Positions 9,511 through 19,984 of a DNA stretch of 35,000 nucleotides are shown here, one piece after another. Below the pieces are notes generated by a model. It was not told the DNA's origin. It saw nothing but the letters and a program-made list of their open reading frames with translations, and did not search any database. The position numbers were made by a program, and so were the translations under genes. How positions within the stretch are numbered: position 1 is the stretch's first letter; each line of letters opens with the position of its first letter. This DNA is from Brachionus plicatilis (lineage: Eukaryota; Rotifera; Eurotatoria; Ploima; Brachionidae): NCBI GenBank assembly GCA_010279815.1, contig QEOQ01000312.1:392020-427019 (forward strand), read 5' to 3'.

Positions 9511-10635
9511 ATGCTACTTAGAATTAGCAAAAAATATTTTTGTCAAATAAGAAAAATGACAAGTTCTGTATCAAACGAAGTTCTATTTAATCGAATAAAC
9601 CAAGTAGCTTTGATCACTTTGAATCGACCCAAGCAGCTTAATTCATTAAATCTTTCAATGGCCAAACAAATGTATGCATATCTAGAAGATGTTGAAAATG
9701 ATGACTCAATAAAGGCTGTTGTAGTGAAAGGAGCTGGTGAGAGTGCTTTTTGCGCTGGTGGCGATGTCAAGTCAATACGTGAATTGTGTATCCAAGGCCA
9801 ACAGGATAAAGCTATGGAATTTTTTAGACAAGAGTATAAACTAGACTTTAAAATAGCTAATTTTAGTAAGCCATATGTAGCGCTGATAAATGGTGTAACA
9901 ATGGGTGGAGGTGTTGGTCTGAGTGTTCATGGTCGATATCGTGTAGCAACCGAAAAAACCTTGTTTGCTATGCCTGAAACAGCAATCGGATTTATACCCG
10001 ATGTGGGAGGTTCATATTTTTTGCCAAGATTAGAGGGAAATATCGGACTTTATTTGGCATTGACTGGAAATCGGCTGAAAGGCGAAGACGTAAAGCGAAC
10101 TGGAATAGCCACACATTTTATTCGCATGTCGAATTTGAACAATTTGGAACAAAAAATTTTTGAATCAAACAATTTATCATATGAAAGTATTGATGAAATT
10201 CTAGAAGAAGTGTGTGAGAAAGTTCCAGGAGAATATGATTCTAAAAAGATTTCTCAAATTTTCCAACTAAATAAAACAATTGAAGAGATGATTAGTGAAT
10301 TAGAAGCTGATGATTCAGAATGGTCCAGGCAGCAATTAAAATTGTTGTCAAAAATGAGCCCGACTTCTCTAAAAATTACTTTGAAACAATTGCAGCTTGG
10401 CAAAAATATGAATTTGAAAGAAGCTTTTGAGTTGGAACATCAACTTTGCTTGAGATTTACATCATTCAACAGCGATTTTTTGGAAGGAGTGCGATGTGTT
10501 TTAGTTGATAAAGGTGATAAACCAAAGTGGAATCCATCTTCAATAAAGGAAATAGATGAAAAAACAGTTAATTGGTATTTTGACCCACTGCCCAATGATA
10601 GAAATATCAATCTTTTCAGTAGTCCAAAGCTTTAG
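9511..10635 (+). CDS. HIBCH: 3-hydroxyisobutyryl-CoA hydrolase, mitochondrial
   Basis: 374 residues in one uninterrupted frame. The enzyme hydrolyses 3-hydroxyisobutyryl-CoA to 3-hydroxyisobutyrate and CoA in mitochondrial valine breakdown. It belongs to the enoyl-CoA hydratase/isomerase (crotonase) family. Visible motifs are LITLNRPKQLNSL (35-46), the CoA/oxyanion-hole signature AFCAGGDVKSI (79-89), NGVTMGGGVGLS (127-138), and PETAIGFIPDVGGSYFLPRL (155-173), which holds the acidic residues E156 and D164 expected in the active site. The HIBCH-type C-terminal half (FELEHQLCLRF, DFLEGVRCVLVDKGDKPKW) separates it from ordinary enoyl-CoA hydratases. The first 15 or so residues are basic and hydrophobic, as in a mitochondrial presequence; M16 is an alternative start. 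It has no introns, unlike its multi-exon neighbours COG3 and SPAG16. AATAAA lies at 10715. Confidence 0.95.
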   Translation: MLLRISKKYFCQIRKMTSSVSNEVLFNRINQVALITLNRPKQLNSLNLSMAKQMYAYLEDVENDDSIKAVVVKGAGESAFCAGGDVKSIRELCIQGQQDKAMEFFRQEYKLDFKIANFSKPYVALINGVTMGGGVGLSVHGRYRVATEKTLFAMPETAIGFIPDVGGSYFLPRLEGNIGLYLALTGNRLKGEDVKRTGIATHFIRMSNLNNLEQKIFESNNLSYESIDEILEEVCEKVPGEYDSKKISQIFQLNKTIEEMISELEADDSEWSRQQLKLLSKMSPTSLKITLKQLQLGKNMNLKEAFELEHQLCLRFTSFNSDFLEGVRCVLVDKGDKPKWNPSSIKEIDEKTVNWYFDPLPNDRNINLFSSPKL

Positions 10636-10714
10636 AGAAATAAGATTTTTTTATTATAGTTTTGTTTTTATTTGATTTAATAGAAATTTATTTTGCAAAA
10701 ACCATTTTTTTTTA

Positions 10715-10720
10715 AATAAA
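10715..10720 (+). terminator. Poly(A) signal of HIBCH
   Basis: AATAAA 80 bp after the HIBCH stop codon, just before the large palindrome. Confidence 0.6.
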
Positions 10721-10741
10721 CTTAAAATGTTTAAAACTTTT

Positions 10742-11535
10742 TTGAATTTGATAAGATCAGTGGAACAGGAGCAAATTATAGAATGAAAAAAATATTTGTT
10801 ATGAAAGTGCTATAAAAAAAGATCAAGCTGTTTAGTAAACCTTAATTCAGTATCTGCATATCTCTAAAAAAGAATTGCATATTCTTACACTGGGCAAATG
10901 GTAAAATACTATTAGCCCAAAAATGAACGAAATTTTAATTAAAAAAAAAGATTTTTATCCTTTCTTTTTTTTCTTTGAAGCAAAAAATAAATTTATTTAA
11001 ATTAATATGAATAAATAGTAATTAGACCGATTCAAAATTCAAAATTTTTGAAAAAATGTCTTTTTTTTCGAAAAATCGAAAATTTGAGAAAGTTTTTTTT
11101 TATAGCAATTTAAAAATAACTATTTTTAAACCAATTTATGAAAAAAAAAACTTTTTTTAAATTTTCGATTTTTCGAAAAAAAAAACTTTTTTTAAATTTT
11201 CGATTTTTCGAAAAAAAAGACATTTTTTCAAAAATTTTGAATTTTGAATCGGTCTAATTACTATTTATTTATATTAATTTAAATAAATTTATTTTTTGCT
11301 TCAAAGAAAAAAAAGAAAGGATAAAAATCTTTTTTTTTAATTGAAATTTCGTTCATTTTTTAGCTTATAGTATTTTACCATTTGCCCAGTGTAAGAATAT
11401 GCAATTCTTTTTTAGAGATATGCAGATATTAAATTTTGATTTACTAAACAGCTTGATCTTTTTTATAGCACTTTCATAACAAATATTTTTTAATTCTGTA
11501 ATTTGCTCCTGTTCGACTAATCTTATCAAATTCAA
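10742..11535. mobile_element. Large near-perfect palindrome (foldback element), about 390-bp arms
   Basis: The left arm starts TTGAATTTGATAAG at 10742. The right arm ends CTTATCAAATTCAA at 11535. The arms match closely over their length; for example CTTACACTGGGCAAATGG near 10886 is the complement of CCATTTGCCCAGTGTAAG near 11379. The centre lies near 11125-11160, with a small loop and a duplicated block of TTTTCGATTTTTCGAAAA in the right arm. On the right side the sequence continues through ACGTAAAATTTACG-like motifs to TACAGTGGTGATTTG (complement, ending at 11575). That looks like a Tc1/mariner-type terminus; no matching left terminus is seen. No transposase. The 66-codon ORF inside the right arm is by-product of the repeat. 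Confidence 0.8.
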
Positions 11536-12141
11536 CGTAAATTTTACGTAAAATACTATAATCAAATCACCACTGTATATCTAAATGAAATAAATTTTAG
11601 CGTTTAAAACGATTTTATTATAAGATAATTATCAATTAATTATTATTAATAGATAATACTATTTATATTAAAAGACTTTTTCTTTTAAGTACACATCAGG
11701 TGAAACAAGAGTTGTTTGACTTGTTATACGAGTAGAACAATTTAAAAACCATTAGAATAAAAATATAATATTTTTATTAAAGATATTCAATTAAACTAAA
11801 ATTTTAACAATTTGTTTTCAGCTTTTACAACTAAATTTAATTTTATCTTTCAAAATCTGGAGATTTGTATTATTTTTTAATTCAAAAAAACTTTATACTC
11901 ATGTGGCATCATTTGAACGAAAATTAAATTAATGTTAAGACCAAGGCCAAATTTTGTAAAACAAACTTCGTTAGTAAAAATTGAATAAAAAAATAAGAGA
12001 ATTTATTTTTTAAGAATTTTTCGAGGATTAATAAAAAATTGAGAATAAAACTTACTTTTTTTAATTTTGAAAATTTATTAATTTGTTTAAATAAAATAAA
12101 ATTCGAGTTTGTAAGCTTGATTATTTACAAAAAAAATATAT

Positions 12142-15100
12142 TCAAATTATATTTGAGTTCCTGTAGGATTCTTCGTCAATAAATGGTAAATCCAAATCGT
12201 AAGATATATGAAAAGTTTTTTCAAATTTAGCTATGAAAGGATCCTTGGTTGCATAGTTTGCGTATATGATCCTGCGATATTTTTTTCTCTTTCTTTTACT
12301 CTTCATGTCATCCATAATTTTTTTCATTAGACGCTTTTTGCGAATCAACTGCCTCTCTTCCAAGAGACCACTCGGCTCAATTTTGAAAAAAAAACGCAAA
12401 AGGTCCAAAGTAATAAAAAAGCCATAAGTAAGAACAATTGCGATTATTGCAAATACCGAAAAAGATCTAGAAACATTTTCTTTGAGGACCAAGTCTTCTC
12501 GTTTATTCTCACAAAATTCTCCATAATAAAAGCTTAGGCATTCGCACCGGAACGCATTCACCAAGTCTATACACTGCGCTCCATTTTGACAAATACCCTC
12601 AATACAGTCATCTATATTTCTTTCGCAATGGTATCCTTCGAACCCACTCTGGCATGTGCAATTGTAGCTGCGGCCCGACTGCGTACAAGTCGAGTTGTGT
12701 TTGCACTTATTTCTGTGAGGTTGACATGGTCTCTCATCTCTTTCACAATACAAGCCTTCAAAACCCTCTTGGCAAATGCAAATATACTTCTCAATAGAAA
12801 GGTCACTGTAAATACAAGTTGAATTGTTTTTGCATTTGTTCGAATTGGTTGCGCAAGGATCATATTTTGTTGTTGTGGTCAAAACACGGGTTGTTTTGGG
12901 CAGCGAATTGTTGGACGAAGAAAATAATTTCTTGTTGTAGTCTTGAGTCCAGTTGGCACAGTTAAGCTCTTGGTAGGTACAGTTTACTTCGCACAAGTAT
13001 GGTAAACTGATGAAACAATTCGACACATTCACACAGAATTTATTTTGATTCTGAATGATTGTGTGTATGGTATGATTTATGTTTTCAAATGAGTTGAGGT
13101 TCATGCTGGGGTTGTTTTTTTTTTCATCATAGAACAAATTTTTTACGAAACCACAGTAAAAGCTCGTGTTATCAATGTGAATATCCGGGCACAAAATGCG
13201 ATCATTTACGCGGTTATTTTCAGTTGTCAAACCAACTCTTTCCCATAACAAATCATTGCCTAATTAAAAGTTAATTTTAGAATAAAAAGTCTACAGCTTA
13301 GAATGGTTTATCAAAGCTGAATATTTCTTTTCTAAAAGTTATTCAACTTCTTATATATTTCTTTTGTTTTAAAATTTCATTTGTTAAAAAAAATTCAACT
13401 AAACAAAATAACTAAATAGATTTATGACAAAGATTTTTGAAATTTGAAAAATCCAAAATGTTTTTTTTTCAATTGTTATTGTTTTTTCTAAAAACTAGTT
13501 TTTAGCACCGCACTTAAAATTAGGAAATTAATTTTAAAAATTAAAAAAAAATTGAAAAAATAATTTTTATTATTATTTTCTTCTTATTTTTTAACCCAGC
13601 ATTTAAACTTAAAACTCAATTTAAGCTTTTCTTAAAATTCAGCTTTTTGTACGGCACTTAATTTTGAAATTTAAGTATTAATGCTGCGTTTATTTTTGAT
13701 TATCGGTTTTTAAAAATACACTTAAACCCGAAAATTTAAGTTTTAATGCATGCATTACTGTGTAAGGGTATGCTGTAAAATATCATATTATTTAAAGGGA
13801 AATTTAAAAAACACTTTATTAAAATCACAATCTCAATTTATTTAAAAAAAAATTTATTTTTTATAATTTTTTCAAAGTCATACATTTACTTTGAAATTTT
13901 TTTTTTTAAGTCAGGACTTGGAGATCAATTTTAGTGATTTAGACTTGAACGAGCCGTAACGGCAATCAGTCAGTCAGGATCACAGACATAAGATTTTTGC
14001 CGTTCAAGGTAGCTATTGTAGCAACCTACTAAATAAGAACCCCAAAAAAAGCCATAAAAAAAAGCTTTAACCTGGACTTTATAAAAAAAATAAAATCAAA
14101 GTTTTGACTTGTCTTGAAATAAATAAAATTTAAAGTCTAGACTTGACTTTGCCTATTGGATAACTCAGGTTCGGATGATAAAAATCAAATGCTTTTAAAT
14201 TAATTAATTTAAGAAAAAATTGAATCAAATTTTTTTTAAAGTTTCTTAAATTTCAGATTTAAAAAATAACCTCAACTAAAATTTTTATATTGAATTATTA
14301 ATTTTATCACCTATTAATTAGGATCAATTTTTGTGACATTGTCTTTTAAAATGCTTTAAAAGCAGATGCTTCTTAAATTTGAGGAAAACAATTGTTTGAT
14401 TTTTTTATAATTAATTTTTTTTGCCATCGACAAATCTGGCGTAATTTTCTAAAAAATAATAATAAGAAATTCAAATTAGAATTTTTATTTTTTGAAAAAT
14501 TTTTAATTTTTTTCGTTTAAATGATACACTGAAATAATATACATTTTTCAAATTATTATTTCTTCTAAAAAAGCAGATCAGTTTTACAATAAATAATAAT
14601 AACAAACTTTCATTTTTATATTATCCCTACTAATAAATTCAATTCAGGGTCTTATTACTTCGAATTTCACTAAAAATAAGAAGTTGATAATGGAACTTAC
14701 TTTTACATTAAAGCTTTACACTATTTAGGTACTATACAAAAGAAAAAGATGAATAATTATTTTAAGTAAAAAAATAAAATAAATTAATATACAAAAATTT
14801 AAAATTAATTTTTCTTTAAATTAGAACACTACTTTAATAATAATAGAAAAATTTAATACTTTGGAAAATTTATCTTAATAAAAAGCGTTTAAATATAGAT
14901 AAATTCTAAAAAAAAGAAAATGCTATCCTAACATTCAAAGATATCTTTAGCTATTTAAATTTAATTTTTAAAATTTTTGAAAAGCAGCTGATTTGTAAAT
15001 ACTAAATTGAGTATTAAATAAAATTAAAGTTTATAGCTCAATAGTTGGTTGTTGAGTCTAAAAATAATAAATGTAAAACCTAGAAATGATATTCGTTAAA

Positions 15101-16253
15101 AAATTAGAAAAATTTTAATTTCGTTGCTCTTATTCTTAAGTAAGAATGATTGAAAGGAATTTTCTCTGATTTCAATGTACTATTTTGAATTAATAAGAAT
15201 CCTTGAACTCTCTGATACTAATTAAATACTCAAGAAACAAAACAAAAATGAAAGATTAAACAATAAAAATAAAGTTATTTATTTATTTCTTTTTTCTGGA
15301 TCGAAAATTATAAAAAAATATTGTATTCGTCAAATAAAAAAGAGCTTTTTATCCCAATATTCAGATACTGTAAATGTTTATTTTTATGTTGCTAATGAGT
15401 ATGTGCATCATGTAACAAGCAAATTCAATCCAAGTCATTTTCTATCAATTTATAATATACCAATTAATCTGTGTTTAATATATTTTCTAATTAATGTTTA
15501 TTTTTTTGCAAGATTTTTTCTAAATGATATCAAAAAAATAAAATCAAAATTAATTTTTGATAAACACTTTGAAATTATTCTAAAATTTGAAAATTTCAAA
15601 TTAAAAATGATACTATTTTTAAATAAAATAGTCTAGATGACGAGGCAAAATATAGTATTCTTTTAATAGCATTGATACTTGATCATATTTTTGAGTTTTT
15701 TATTAAAATTCTATAAAAAAGTCACATGGAATTATTTCTCAATTAAATATTTATAAAATCTTGCTTAATGAACTGATGTTTTACTTTAAACAGAAGAAAA
15801 AATTTAGTCGTATCAATTAAAAAATTAATTTAGCAAAAAAGAGAATAAAACAAATTTACTTCTTTTAATGAGATTATTAGCTCCAACATAAATCTCGTTT
15901 ATGCCATTTTGAATCATAAATCTCATCACAAAATTCATTTCCTCGTCATCTTCAATATTGGTCAAGTAAGGCTGTTTAATCGTTCCATATTTGTGAGCAG
16001 CTCTGAAGCAAGTCTCCTAAATTTACAATTTAAAAAAAATTTAAGTTTTGTCTCCAAAAATAACTATCGCTTTTGAATATTGAGCTGCTGGATAATTTTT
16101 GTAGCATGATGACTTGAATCTAAACCAGTCTAGTGGACATTCTATAAAAAATAAAAATTTAAAAAAACTGGAAAAATTTTATTTACCAATATTACCAATA
16201 TCCGCTGCTTTAAAATAATTAAGAAGAGTGAAAAGTATGAGAATAGTTTTCAT
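12142..16253 (-). CDS. Transmembrane receptor with signal peptide, C-type lectin-like domain and three EGF domains
   Basis: Coding exons are complement(join(12142..13259, 15860..16016, 16065..16141, 16187..16253)), 472 residues; all introns are GT-AG and in frame. Exon 1 encodes a signal peptide (MKTILILFTLLNYFKA). Exons 2, 3 and the start of exon 4 form a C-type lectin-like domain (about 24-194): it opens CPLDWFRFKSSCYKNYP and closes with a C...CFISLPYLCEVNC pattern. No clear EPN/QPD or WND calcium motif is seen, so sugar binding is doubtful. A Thr/Ser-rich linker leads to EGF domains at about 236-272, 279-312 and 319-350; the third has the NIDDC start typical of calcium-binding EGF modules. 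A membrane helix (about 367-390) and an 80-residue basic tail (RKKRLMKKIMDDMKSKRKRKKYRR) follow. It is probably a cell-surface adhesion or recognition receptor. Ligand and orthologue are unknown. The last intron (13260-15859) is 2.6 kb. Confidence 0.85.
13260..15859 (-). other. Long intron of the lectin/EGF gene
   Basis: Donor at 15859 and acceptor at 13260 on the minus strand. Very AT-rich. It contains a degraded hAT-like MITE (about 13790-14170). No further exon is needed to complete the lectin domain. The plus-strand ORF at 15403-15636 lacks motifs and I read it as chance. Confidence 0.7.
13790..14170. mobile_element. hAT-like MITE, copy F, degraded
   Basis: Internal hallmarks of the family are present: AAGTCAGGACTTGGA, CCGTAACGGCAATCAG, TTTTTGCCGTTCAAGGTAG and AAGTCTAGACTTGACTTT. 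Both termini are worn down; the right one reads about GATAACTCAGG. Boundaries are approximate. Confidence 0.5.
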
Positions 16254-18400
16254 CGAAGCGAGTGCTGCTAATTTTAAGAGATAAAATCATCTAAACTTGT
16301 TTAACAAGCGAATAAACAATTTTCTAAAATTTGGAAGAAAAAATTTAAAGTTCAATTTAAAGTGTGGGATAAACAATCTAAACCAGGCTTATTTGTTCCG
16401 CTTGTGTCATAGGCACTTTGAGTTTTCTTAGCTATCTGTATTTTATCTATTTATACAATCGCTTCTAATTGAATATAACTCAAATATGTGAATTATAAGG
16501 ATGCAATAAAAGATTTTGAAATAAGATCTAACAAATAGATCGATTAAAAACTCGCTTTTCGCAGAGTGCTGAAAAATTTGTAGTTTATGCTTAGTGATAG
16601 ATCAAATTTTACAAACAAATTTTTAGCATTCATTTTTGAAAAGCATTATGAAATTCAAAGCTGTCAGTAACTTGGTAATTAATAACTTTTCTCTTATTTT
16701 TAACCACAATTTAAATGTATCGTGTTCCTTGCTGCTGTCGAAGTTTTTTATTATTTCAATTGTGAGATTGCTTGATTTATTGGTGTTAATACAAGGCCAA
16801 ATATCTTCAAGAAAAAAAAAATATCGGAATTTTAGATATGAACCAAAGTTCTTTTCGAGCAAAACCTCAGAGAGTATTAAAAAATGTGCTTCGATTTCCC
16901 ATAAAAATTGCCTAACATGAAAATTTTTTGGTACTTATTTTTTAAAATACACAATCACGAAACATATTTGGCTTATCTAAAAAATTATGTTCCAAAAAAT
17001 ACGTTCCTTATTTTTTAAATAATTAATTAAATATTAAAATTTTTCAATCATTAATTAAAGCAGAGAAATTAGATGCTTCATTAAAAACAATTGATTGGAA
17101 AATTGAATTTTGATTCAAAAATAATGTTTTTTTTCTAAAAATATAAGAAAAAAATGAAATTCACAAATTTCTTCTTAAAATTAATATAAAAATTAAGAGC
17201 AATGTGTCTAGAAAACTCGGTAGACAACTCGGTTGAAATTAAAAGCACGCTCGATTAACTATTCACAAGTTAAGAAGAATATAAGCAATTTGGGAAAATC
17301 TTAGATTTTCTAATAGAATCCTTAAAATCTTATACACTTTTTTATATAAAGAAAGTGTATAACATTTTTAATAACTTAGACCGTATGCTACTGTTCCTTT
17401 TGAAGGGATTTTTTACTCTTTAAAACAGCAACTCTTGGATCATCAAGATTGAAGCCTTAGCCCGATTAAAAAAAAATTAATTAAATTTTTTTTTAAATTT
17501 AAAAACACGTGATTTAAAATAGCACAAAAAACAAGAAAATTATAAAATGTAGAAGAATCTGGTCTTGTCAATCAGGTGATATGGAGTTCATATTAAAAGA
17601 AATCGACAAATTTGAGAAAGTTCAAGAAGAGCATATCTAGGTTCGAGAATTTAGAGTATAAAAAATATTAAGGTGACTAAAAATCACAATACTTACCGTG
17701 AGAAGGAAAAAGGAACATTTTCATAAATTTTTTAAAAATTTTCAATGGTCTCGATCAATTTAACTGTTTTAAAAGTGAAATTATGAAAAAGAAATCACTA
17801 GGATTCAACTTTTTGACCAACAGAAAAGTCAATTATTGACCAACGAAGCCCGACCATAAAGTTAAAAAGGCAAAATTAATCATCTTTTTAAAGACAGAAA
17901 TAGAAAAACTTCAAAAAAATTAATTTTTTTTAGTTATCAAAATACTGATATTAATAGACAGAAAAAAACAAATTTCGGATTTTTAAAATTTTTATCAAAA
18001 AATGCTGTTTTTGAAGTGTTTATTTTGCGATTAAACAACCAGATTTAGAAGGCGTTTTTTACTCTGCTTTTTGTCTGTTTTTGTTTAATAGTACGCTTAG
18101 CTTTGATTGATGAGATATGTAGATTCCAAGATAATTAGATGGGCTGCAATATTTGAAATTTTTTTAATTAATCTTAGTGCTAATTAAGCGTTTTTGAGAA
18201 AATATATAATTTTAATTTCGTGTATTTTTTTTAGAAATTTTCAAAAGTTTTCAAAATTTTCTTTTCCAAATAGGAAAAATTAAGATTGTCTAATGAATAT
18301 CTAATTTAAATGAAAGAAAAGTTTTTTTTTTGTTTGTTAAAAATATGTTTTTTGAATTCAATATGCTCCAACATTAATAGTTACAACAACTGTAGCTGCC
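16254..18400. other. Gene-poor region with no recognised gene
   Basis: AT-rich DNA upstream of the lectin/EGF gene. A short hairpin (TATACACTTT / AAAGTGTATA) lies at about 17331-17361. Overlapping ORFs on both strands near 16623-16920 show no family motif. I see no RNA gene. Confidence 0.5.
17331..17361. repeat. Short perfect hairpin
   Basis: TATACACTTT and AAAGTGTATA flank a short AT loop. Function unknown; possibly a MITE remnant. Confidence 0.5.
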
Positions 18401-18416
18401 CATCAGCTCATGATGT

Positions 18417-18990
18417 CCATACTTACAAAAAGATATAAACGAGATCGAATAGGTGCAGCGTTGGGCGACACGGATGGTTCCTGAGCTTGTAGATTTGGAG
18501 TATTCACAACAGCTATCTAGACTGGAATTACTAAGTTTAAAAACAAAAAGGATATATGTTCAATCGATATGAAATATTCGATTGGAAATATGTCCGATTT
18601 TCCGATTTTTAAAAAAAAATTCAATTTTTTGTTCGGTCCCTGACCTCCCTACGAGACGGGGTCAGGGGCAGAGTCCTGGTTTAGGGTTTAGGTTAGGGAT
18701 TTAGTAGTAGGTAAGCATATAACAAAATGTTTTTAGTTAAAATTTTTAGTATTTTTAATTTTTCAAATATAGAGATTAAATTTCAGAAAGGGTACAAATT
18801 ACAACTTAAACACCAGGTCTGGCAGCGAAGGTATAATCTTAGAAACCACAATAATTTGGATCGGGAAAGAGTAAGAAATTGTAATCCAAGATTTATTTTT
18901 TTTATAAACAGAGTTGCTGGTGTTCGGAATAAGTTGCCAGTAAAAATTGCTTTGCTTGGACTAGCTTCAAGTTGCAGTAATAACTACTAA
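18417..18990 (+). pseudogene. LINE reverse-transcriptase C-terminus, decayed and interrupted
   Basis: Two pieces of the conserved tail of non-LTR retrotransposon ORF2 proteins can be read. The first (18417-18552) begins PYLQKDINEIE, then a stop, VQRWATRMVPEL and LSRLELLSLKTKR, matching the usual EKVQRRATRMIPEL...RL..L.L...R pattern. The second (about 18817-18987) contains RRYNLRNHNN and RFIFFINRVAGVRNKLPVKI, matching the usual FF..RV...WN.LP ending, with R replacing the normal W. The in-frame stop and roughly 260 bp of unrelated sequence between the pieces show it is dead. The following CAAAGTCTGATAATGATGT may be its 3' UTR. Confidence 0.75.
18635..18715. other. GC-rich hairpin plus TTAGGG-like run inside the LINE relic
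   Basis: CCCTGAC and GTCAGGG (about 18641-18666) can pair around a 17-base loop. It is followed by TTAGGGTTTAGGTTAGGG (18681-18698), a degenerate telomere-like string. The base composition differs sharply from the AT-rich neighbourhood. Its origin is unknown; it could be part of an insertion that split the LINE relic. Confidence 0.5.
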
Positions 18991-19266
18991 CCGTCAAAGT
19001 CTGATAATGATGTACAAAATTTAAAATCTCAATAAATTAAAAAATAAAAACTAGCTAATTTACTTCAAATTTGTTTTGCTTATTAATTTTATAATAATAT
19101 TTTAATAAAACTAATTTTGTAAATTCCCAAAAATTTTTTTAAATCAAACAAAGCAAAATTAAAATAAACAAAAAATATTTTTTCAGAAAAAAAAATATAA
19201 ACCAAATTTTTTTTTGTTAACATTTACCAAAAAATTTAATTAATAAAAAAAGTAATTTATATAAAA

Positions 19267-19960
19267 TCATTTTTTTATGCAGCCATTCGGACAATAAAAA
19301 CCTTTTTTCTTTTTCATTAAAGCGTTGCATTTTACACATACAGTACTGATTTGTTCCTATGGTTTTACCAAAATTTACGCGAATTTACCAAAATTTTAGT
19401 AAATTTACGGGAATTCCGGTAATTTTACGTAAAATAGTGGTAAATTCGCGTAAATTTTGGTAAAACCATAGGAACAAATCAGTACTGTAATTTATTAGCA
19501 GTTTGAGTATTTTCTGAGAATTTCGCTTTTTTTGAAGAGATTTCTAACTTTATATGACTTGATTCATCGTCTGATTCTTGTATTACATTTTCAGTATTTT
19601 TTATAGTTTCTGTAAAAAAATTCTTTTTGATTATTGTTCTCAATTGTAATTTTTTTGTTTGTTTTTCTACTTGTCCTATTATTCGCTCTGATCGTATTTG
19701 AGACCAAAACCTTACTAAATTATCGCGACACTTTTTTAAAATTCTATCAAACCCAAACGAGTTTTGATAAAATCATTAATTCTGGCATGGATTGATTCCA
19801 AAGCGTTAGTTGTACTTGGTAAGTCGATACAGTAACCTTTGAACCAACCACTATTCTTATCGACCCATTGTTTTTTTGAAAGGAAATTGTTGAGCGTCGT
19901 TAAGCGTTTGATCGTCGGGGTTGAGCAAAACACATATGATTTAGTTATTTTTATTTGATG
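19267..19960 (-). pseudogene. MULE-type transposase C-terminal relic, broken by a MITE
   Basis: On the minus strand, 19933-19736 encodes W-V-D-K-N-S-G-W-F-K-G-Y followed by LPSTTNALESIHARINDF. This matches the W..G......STNNALE..N..IK pattern of MULE-like transposases common in invertebrates. A one-base frame slip near 19740 opens a second frame (KKCRDNLVRFWSQIRSER...) that runs to about 19490. There the MITE at 19341-19487 is inserted. Beyond it the frame resumes as VCVKCNALMKKK and GFYCPNGC, a CxxC...CxxxC zinc-knuckle-like end, stopping at 19267-19269. Ignoring the MITE and one copy of its TA duplication keeps the last two parts in frame. The N-terminal part of the transposase is absent from the window. 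Confidence 0.65.
19341..19487. mobile_element. Tc1/mariner-like MITE, 147 bp, nearly fully palindromic, TA flanks
   Basis: Begins CAGTACTGATTTGTTCCTAT and ends with the exact complement ATAGGAACAAATCAGTACTG. About 50 bp of each arm match perfectly, and the rest pairs around GGAATTCC. It is flanked by TA on both sides (19339-19340 and 19488-19489), the target duplication of the Tc1/mariner superfamily. It interrupts the MULE relic. Confidence 0.88.
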
Positions 19961-19984
19961 ATTAAATCCATTTTTTTAAAAAAA

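Larger units (their letters stand above)
10636..12141. other. Convergent spacer between HIBCH and the lectin/EGF gene
   Basis: Apart from the HIBCH 3' UTR, the palindrome and its right extension to 11575, the rest (11576-12141) is AT-rich with no ORF or RNA gene that I can support. It should contain the 3' UTR of the minus-strand gene; a minus-strand AATAAA lies near 12074. Confidence 0.6.

Noticed and set aside
11365..11565. 66-codon minus-strand ORF.
   Set aside because: It lies wholly in the right arm of the large palindrome and has no counterpart kept open in the left arm.
15403..15636. 77-codon plus-strand ORF in the long intron of the lectin/EGF gene.
   Set aside because: Composed of AT-rich codons (K, N, I, F, L) with no motif; expected by chance in this DNA.
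16623..16920. Overlapping ORFs of 79-95 codons on both strands upstream of the lectin/EGF gene.
   Set aside because: No motif or splice context; the two strands mirror each other and the composition is like the surrounding spacer.
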